From NCBI GenBank assembly GCA_021771815.1, contig JAETOE010000009.1:29121-93120 (forward strand): a DNA stretch of 64,000 nt, read 5' to 3'. The stretch is from Roseburia hominis. GTDB taxonomy: Bacteria; Bacillota; Clostridia; Lachnospirales; Lachnospiraceae. Positions 60,055-64,000 of the stretch are shown here, piece after piece. A program made the translations under genes and the position numbers. The notes beneath the pieces are model-generated. The model was not told the origin of the DNA and ran no database searches. It saw only the letters and a list, made by a program, of their open reading frames with translations. Positions within the stretch are counted from its first letter, which is position 1. Every line of letters starts with the position of its first letter.

Positions 60055-61782
60055 ATGAGCGAATATAAGAAAATACAATGTATTAAGAAAATGGATAAAG
60101 ATTATCTTGATAGATTTGAAAATATTGTTAATGAATATGCTCCTAAATTATCTGAAAGAGTAATTATGAATGGGAGTGCATTTACATTACATGATTTTGA
60201 GCACCATTGTTTTGACATTTATAAAATAATTAGTGAAGTATTGTTTGATGAAGAATTAATATATAAAACAGATTATGGTATTTCGCAGAGAGAATTATTT
60301 ATATTAAATCTTGCTGTATTATTTCATGATATAGGAATGTTTAACGTGTTAGGAGCAACCAGAGAAAACCATTCTATTAAATCCGCAGATTATGTTCAAA
60401 AGGAATATGATGATAGTAGAAGTGTATTTAAGAAAAAATCGGATTTGACTGTTAATGAATTAAAAGCTTTAAAGGTTATAATAATTGCCCATAGTGATGT
60501 CAAGGATAGATCTGTAGAAGATAAAAAAAATGGTATGAAATCTCCAGATTTGAAAGATTACAATGCAAAGGAAGGAAAAATAAGAGCAAAATTTTTGGCA
60601 GGAGTGTTGCGGCTGGCTGATGAGTTAGATGTTTCTTCTGACAGATTGGGATCTGGGGAAATAGAACAACAGATAGAGGAAGGGAAAAAACAGTATGAGG
60701 AATTGAAGAAATATGATGAATTAGAGACAAATCGAAAGGAATTAGAAAAATGGCAGGGATTTATGGTTTCGTTAGAACATTGGAAGAGGTTACATTTGAT
60801 ATCGTCAGTACAAAGAAATGAGGATGGGAAAACAATAGAATTACAAATTGATGATGACTATATAGGCATTTGCCTTGATGAGGGAAAAACAGAAAAATCC
60901 ATAGCAAGGGAATGCATAGACATATATAATGAAATAGAAAAAAAGTTAAACGAGGTAATAGATAGCGCATTTAATCAGAAGAAATTTAGTAATTATGTTC
61001 CTGTAAGTAAAATTATTCTCGTGACAACAAATGAAATGCTTGACAAGGAAATATCAGATGGATTAAGTGTAAGACGTTTAGTCTCGCAAAAAGATGCTGA
61101 GGTTTCAAGTACAGCAAAATCCGGCACAAAAAGTGGAAAATATCCAATGGTTTTGGATGAAACATTGGAAAAAGATATTTATGAGGAAATAACAAAAAGA
61201 AACTTAATTAAATTTGGGCATTTTTTGTTAAATAAAACCTATTGTGCTAGGGATTGGATAGATACAAAGGAAATAGTTGAAACAAAAAGAATACTTAATA
61301 AATTAGTAGATATAATTGTTAAGGACATAAATTCTAATACCCATAATGATTATGCAATTATTGGTATTGATTTAGTGGGCTCATTACTGGCATCACGTGT
61401 TGCGTTTGCTTTACAAAGACCCTTGTCTTACATAGTATCAGAAAAGGAGGAGTTAAATAATGCTAGTTCAGAAATTGAATTAAGTATCAAAAAAACAAAT
61501 GATATCATTTTGATAACAGATGTAATAGTAACATATGATACTATTTTGAAAGCGATAGATAAATATAGTTTTAAAACGAGGATGGACTCCATATATACTA
61601 TTTTCTATAGACCAAATTATAGAATTGGCGCAAATAGTGATTTGGTTTCTAAGACGTATAGTATTAATAATATGTTTAGCATAGAATTGTTTGAAAAAAA
61701 AGATTGCGTGTATAAAAAAAATAATTGTATTGCTCAAAATAAAAAAATTAATGAAGGAGAGAATGATAATGAAAATAATTAG
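60055..61782 (+). CDS. HD phosphohydrolase fused to a PRTase-like domain (operon gene 3)
   Basis: A 575-residue two-domain protein. The N-terminal HD-like domain (about 20-300) has TLHDFEHHC (His-Asp and His pair), LAVLFHDIGMFN (His-Asp), RENHSIKSADYV (His) and IIAHSDVKD (His). Its tail RLADELDVSSDRL resembles HD domains fused to Hsp90-like ATPases. The C-terminal domain (about 430-560) is PRTase-like: DYAIIGIDLVGSLLASRVAFAL then NDIILITDVIVTYDTILKAI, the PRPP loop. The gene follows gene 2 by 5 nt and overlaps thyX, indicating strict coupling. Confidence 0.75.
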   Translation: MSEYKKIQCIKKMDKDYLDRFENIVNEYAPKLSERVIMNGSAFTLHDFEHHCFDIYKIISEVLFDEELIYKTDYGISQRELFILNLAVLFHDIGMFNVLGATRENHSIKSADYVQKEYDDSRSVFKKKSDLTVNELKALKVIIIAHSDVKDRSVEDKKNGMKSPDLKDYNAKEGKIRAKFLAGVLRLADELDVSSDRLGSGEIEQQIEEGKKQYEELKKYDELETNRKELEKWQGFMVSLEHWKRLHLISSVQRNEDGKTIELQIDDDYIGICLDEGKTEKSIARECIDIYNEIEKKLNEVIDSAFNQKKFSNYVPVSKIILVTTNEMLDKEISDGLSVRRLVSQKDAEVSSTAKSGTKSGKYPMVLDETLEKDIYEEITKRNLIKFGHFLLNKTYCARDWIDTKEIVETKRILNKLVDIIVKDINSNTHNDYAIIGIDLVGSLLASRVAFALQRPLSYIVSEKEELNNASSEIELSIKKTNDIILITDVIVTYDTILKAIDKYSFKTRMDSIYTIFYRPNYRIGANSDLVSKTYSINNMFSIELFEKKDCVYKKNNCIAQNKKINEGENDNENN

Positions 61783-62395
61783 TCCGAGTTTTCAAATAAT
61801 GGATGAAATTAATGGAGCTGAAATTTTACGAAAGATAGAACTATGTGGGCGTGTATGCTATAAAAGTGAAAATGCTATTACAGAAGAATCTGCTCAAAAA
61901 TTTGTACAAAATATAATTAAAAGTGGGCATGAATCAGTATTAGAACATGAAAAAATTACTGTTCGAATAATTTGTGATCGTGGTGTTACGCACGAAATTG
62001 TAAGACATAGAATTGCAAGTTATAGTCAAGAGAGTACTAGATATTGTAATTATAGTAAAGAAAAGTTTGATGGCGAGCTATCCTTTATTAAACCTTGTTT
62101 TTGGAGAGAAGATGATATTAATTTTGTTACTTGGAAAAATATAATGCAAGAATGCGAGAAGTCTTATTTAAAAATGATAGCAGAAGGTGCTACTGCACAA
62201 GAAGCAAGAAGCATTTTGCCTAATAGCTTAAAAACTGAAATTATTGTAACGATGAACTTACGCGAATGGAGACATTTTTTCAAATTAAGGACGGCGAATA
62301 GAGCACATCCTCAAATGCGAGAAATATCTATTCCACTTTTGAAACAATTTCAGAATCAGATACCGGTTATTTTTGATGATATAGCAGTTGATTAA
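61769..62395 (+). CDS. thyX: FAD-dependent thymidylate synthase ThyX (operon gene 4)
   Basis: A 208-residue ThyX converting dUMP to dTMP with methylene-THF and FAD. The signature RHRIASYSQESTRY (RHRxxS...SxR) is intact. GHESVLEHEKITVRIICDRGVTHEIVRHR and LNLREWRHFFKLR-type segments bind FAD and dUMP. ATG 61769 (AAGGAG, 9 nt) lies inside the end of gene 3, so it is translated as part of the defence-like operon. Its position as the last cargo gene, immediately before the right terminal repeat, is unusual for a housekeeping enzyme. Confidence 0.93.
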   Translation: MKIISPSFQIMDEINGAEILRKIELCGRVCYKSENAITEESAQKFVQNIIKSGHESVLEHEKITVRIICDRGVTHEIVRHRIASYSQESTRYCNYSKEKFDGELSFIKPCFWREDDINFVTWKNIMQECEKSYLKMIAEGATAQEARSILPNSLKTEIIVTMNLREWRHFFKLRTANRAHPQMREISIPLLKQFQNQIPVIFDDIAVD

Positions 62396-62396
62396 A

Positions 62397-62417
62397 TTGG
62401 CTCTATTTTGGCTCTAA
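62397..62417. repeat. Right terminal repeat of the guaA element
   Basis: Tandem TGGCTCTA motifs, 18/21 identical to 49452-49472. Starts 1 nt after the thyX stop. Confidence 0.65.
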
Positions 62418-62518
62418 AAATTTTGACTGACACAAAAACGAGAGCGATTTTTGAATAATACGGATAATAAATGCTTGAAAAACGAGGAAAAAACAACCAG
62501 TTCAAGCTATCCGCCGAG

Positions 62519-62526
62519 GAGTTCGA
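62519..62526. other. Right boundary octamer GAGTTCGA
   Basis: Same octamer as the guaA 3' end at 49382-49389, again followed by a stop (ATAG here, GTAA there). It ends the short frame 62471-62530 (MLEKRGKNNQFKLSAEEFE). Confidence 0.55.
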
Positions 62527-62538
62527 ATAGTCGGAGCT

Positions 62539-62579
62539 AAGCCGCAAAGCCCGTAAACACTAGGGTTTGGCGGCTTTTT
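62539..62579 (+). terminator. Rho-independent terminator at the element junction
   Basis: A 14-bp stem with one mismatch (AAGCCGCAAAGCCC / GGGTTTGGCGGCTT) and a T5 tail. It could be the original guaA terminator displaced by the insertion. Confidence 0.75.
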
Positions 62580-62610
62580 CTCTTTCTCATTGCATTACGA
62601 TTGCATTTTT

Positions 62611-63787
62611 CTATTCAACCTCTCTGTGATAGATTGCGGTGTGCTGATTGCTTGTGTAATCTGCAATGCTGTGTGAAGCGGGTGTATATGTCAGTACGCC
62701 CGTTAATTTATTGGCAACTTCAAGATTGCTGTTTGGGTACAAATGCCCGTATGTTCCTAAAGTGGTCTGTATCTTCTCATGCCCTAAACGCTCTTTAATC
62801 AAAAGCGGGTTTTCTCCCATGCTGATTAAGAGGGAAGCGTGGGAATGTCTTAGTGCATGAATTTTGATACGGTGTACGCCTGCAAGCCCGGCAAGTTTTT
62901 CTAAGGCTCTTGGAAGCGTGTGCTTACTGGTTGGAATACCGTTGTAGCTTAACACCAGATCGCAGCCTTTCAGTACCTTTTGCTGAAACTCACGCCACGC
63001 CTGCAACTCCTTTATGGTGTCCGTGTCGATATAGATTGTGCGGACATTTGCCTGCGTCTTTGACTCAACAAATTTGTAATCGACCATTGATTTATAGTAC
63101 AGGGTTTTTGTTATGCTTATAAGCCCCGTTTCAAAATCAATATCAGACCATTGCAGGGCGGCGGCTTCGCCTATCCTCATGCCCGTCATAAATAGTACCC
63201 AAAAGGAAATGAAAAGGTAGTGTTCGTAATAATCGCCCTTGTAGAGTAGGGAAATCATTTTCTGAAATTCTTCCAACGTCCAGAAATCAACCTTTGTCTT
63301 TTGATGTTGCTTATCATGCGTGACGGGTTCTTTTTTGCAATCTCTAAAACGGTAGCCCGGTCAAATGTGATAGAAAGCATACCCTGTGCGATACGGGTAT
63401 AGTTTGGATTGGCTCTTTCGCAAGTTCCAGTTGCCAGTTCTGCACGTTGATAGGTTCTATCTCGTCCATTGCCATTTTGTAGAAGTATGTGAAATTCTTC
63501 TGAATGGTGGAACGGCGGTTTAAGCAGGTGCTTTCCTTTACCTGCGTTTTGTACCACGGCAGGTAGGTTTCTTCAATGAACGTCTGAAAAGAAACCGTGT
63601 CCTTTTTGGCGGTCAGTTCTTCGGTGGAAGTGAGGACAAGTTTTGAATATTCCTCCCTTGCTTCCTTTTTTGTCTTAAAGCCGCTTCGGTATTTTTGGAT
63701 TTGTTTACCTGTTATCGGATTGTAGCCTAAGTTTGCTCTAAAATAATAAGTTCCGTTATCTGCTTTCTTAATGGGGTCTTTTGCCAT
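62611..63787 (-). pseudogene. Tyrosine integrase of a third element, twice frameshifted
   Basis: The N-terminus starts MAKDPIKKADNGTYYFRANLG (ATG complement 63787, AAGGAG upstream). The first frameshift is near 63405-63415 (after WQLELAKE the sequence continues in another frame as ANPNYTRIAQGMLSITFDRA). The second is near 63297, where a run AAAA appears to have lost one A before VDFWT. The catalytic part is intact: TGMRIGEAAALQW, HALRHSHASLL, RLGHEKIQTT, TYGHLYP. An intact protein would have about 390 residues. It faces the same junction as the guaA element. Confidence 0.85.
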
Positions 63788-63798
63788 AATTTCACTCC

Positions 63799-64000
63799 TT
63801 ACATTGGTGTGCAAGAAGTACATTCAGCCTGCCCGTCTTGAAATTTGATACCCAATAATTCCTCCAAGGCTTCCCTCGGTACACGGTCTAATTTCCGGGA
63901 CTGGTAGTATGTATGTCCTTTGGAAATCATAAGTTTCTTCGCTTCCCTTATAATGTCAGCCGCAAAAGAAGTCCCATAACCCAGAGCAATTCTTATAAAC
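63799..64000 (-). CDS. DUF3173 family protein, 5' end outside window
   Basis: The frame (stop at complement 63801-63799) reads LGYGTSFAADIIREAKKLMISKG and SRKLDRVPREALEELLGIKFQDG, the DUF3173 pattern: a small HTH-like protein encoded just before integrases of this type and thought to act as excisionase. It ends 11 nt before the integrase start. It shows that a third integrative element continues to the right of the window. Confidence 0.8.
   Translation of the reverse strand, partial: FIRIALGYGTSFAADIIREAKKLMISKGHTYYQSRKLDRVPREALEELLGIKFQDGQAECTSCTPM

Larger units (their letters stand above)
49382..62526. mobile_element. Integrative mobilizable element at the 3' end of guaA, ~13.1 kb
   Basis: Left boundary GAGTTCGA (49382-49389) is inside the last guaA codons. 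The same octamer recurs at 62519-62526, where it again encodes EFE before a stop. Just inside, related 21-bp motifs built from two TGGCTCTA copies lie at 49452-49472 and 62397-62417. Contents are regulators, xis, tyrosine integrase, MobC-like, RecA-like ATPase, oriT, MobV relaxase, then A+T-rich cargo. No type IV secretion genes are present, so transfer would need a helper. Confidence 0.75.

Overview
The window reads as the chromosome of a spore-forming anaerobic Firmicute of the Lachnospiraceae / Clostridium cluster XIVa type. The evidence is the order truA-rplM-rpsI, a Veg homologue, a SipL-type spore coat protein, spoIIID with a sigma-E-like promoter, pyruvate formate-lyase with its activase behind a ZTP-type riboswitch, and strong AGGAGG ribosome sites throughout. 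No rRNA or tRNA gene was seen. All statements come from reading the sequence; no database search was run.

Layout. 1-1803: end of truA, then rplM-rpsI with promoter, leader and terminator. 1868-3774: an A+T-rich two-gene Septu-type defence cassette (ATPase + HNH nuclease). 3921-9918: an AraC regulator divergent from a MATE exporter, a DUF4143 ATPase, a DUF1848 protein, two small membrane proteins and a monooxygenase-like protein. 10056-12306: an ArsR-controlled operon with an ArsP-type permease, a C_GCAxxG_C_C protein and a CxxC thioredoxin-like protein, with two matching operators. 12406-17664: an IMPase-family phosphatase, a large beta-helix lipoprotein, a MerR/TipAS regulator, a Dus enzyme and a YfcE-like phosphoesterase. 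17812-21293: ZTP riboswitch, pflB, pflA. 21382-38855: housekeeping genes (hpf, ddl, murF, plsC, veg, sipL, an NlpC/P60 hydrolase, yqeY, map, aroE, aroK) among conserved unknowns.

39257-45996: spoIIID, the mother-cell sporulation regulator, is cut in two by a 6.43-kb element. The 5' part (39315-39427) and 3' part (45855-45996) join in frame into an 84-residue SpoIIID if the element leaves by recombination at a CA dinucleotide. The element carries a large serine recombinase that reads in frame into the distal half of spoIIID, three XRE regulators, a Rep_trans-type relaxase and an ICE-like oriT. It looks like a skin-type developmental intervening element that kept mobility genes.

45997-49393: HD hydrolase, CmpB-like membrane protein and guaA. 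49382-62526: a second element at the 3' end of guaA, an integrative mobilizable element with a MerR/TipAS gene, an XRE repressor with three operators, xis, tyrosine integrase, MobC-like protein, RecA-like ATPase, hairpin-rich oriT and MobV relaxase. Its cargo includes a decayed metallo-beta-lactamase-fold gene, yjdF with its riboswitch, and a very A+T-rich coupled four-gene operon: GHKL-type ATPase, PRTase-like protein, HD-PRTase fusion and ThyX. That operon is the best candidate for an undescribed system, possibly a nucleotide-centred conflict/defence operon. 62531-64000: the edge of a third element with a twice-frameshifted integrase and a DUF3173 gene.
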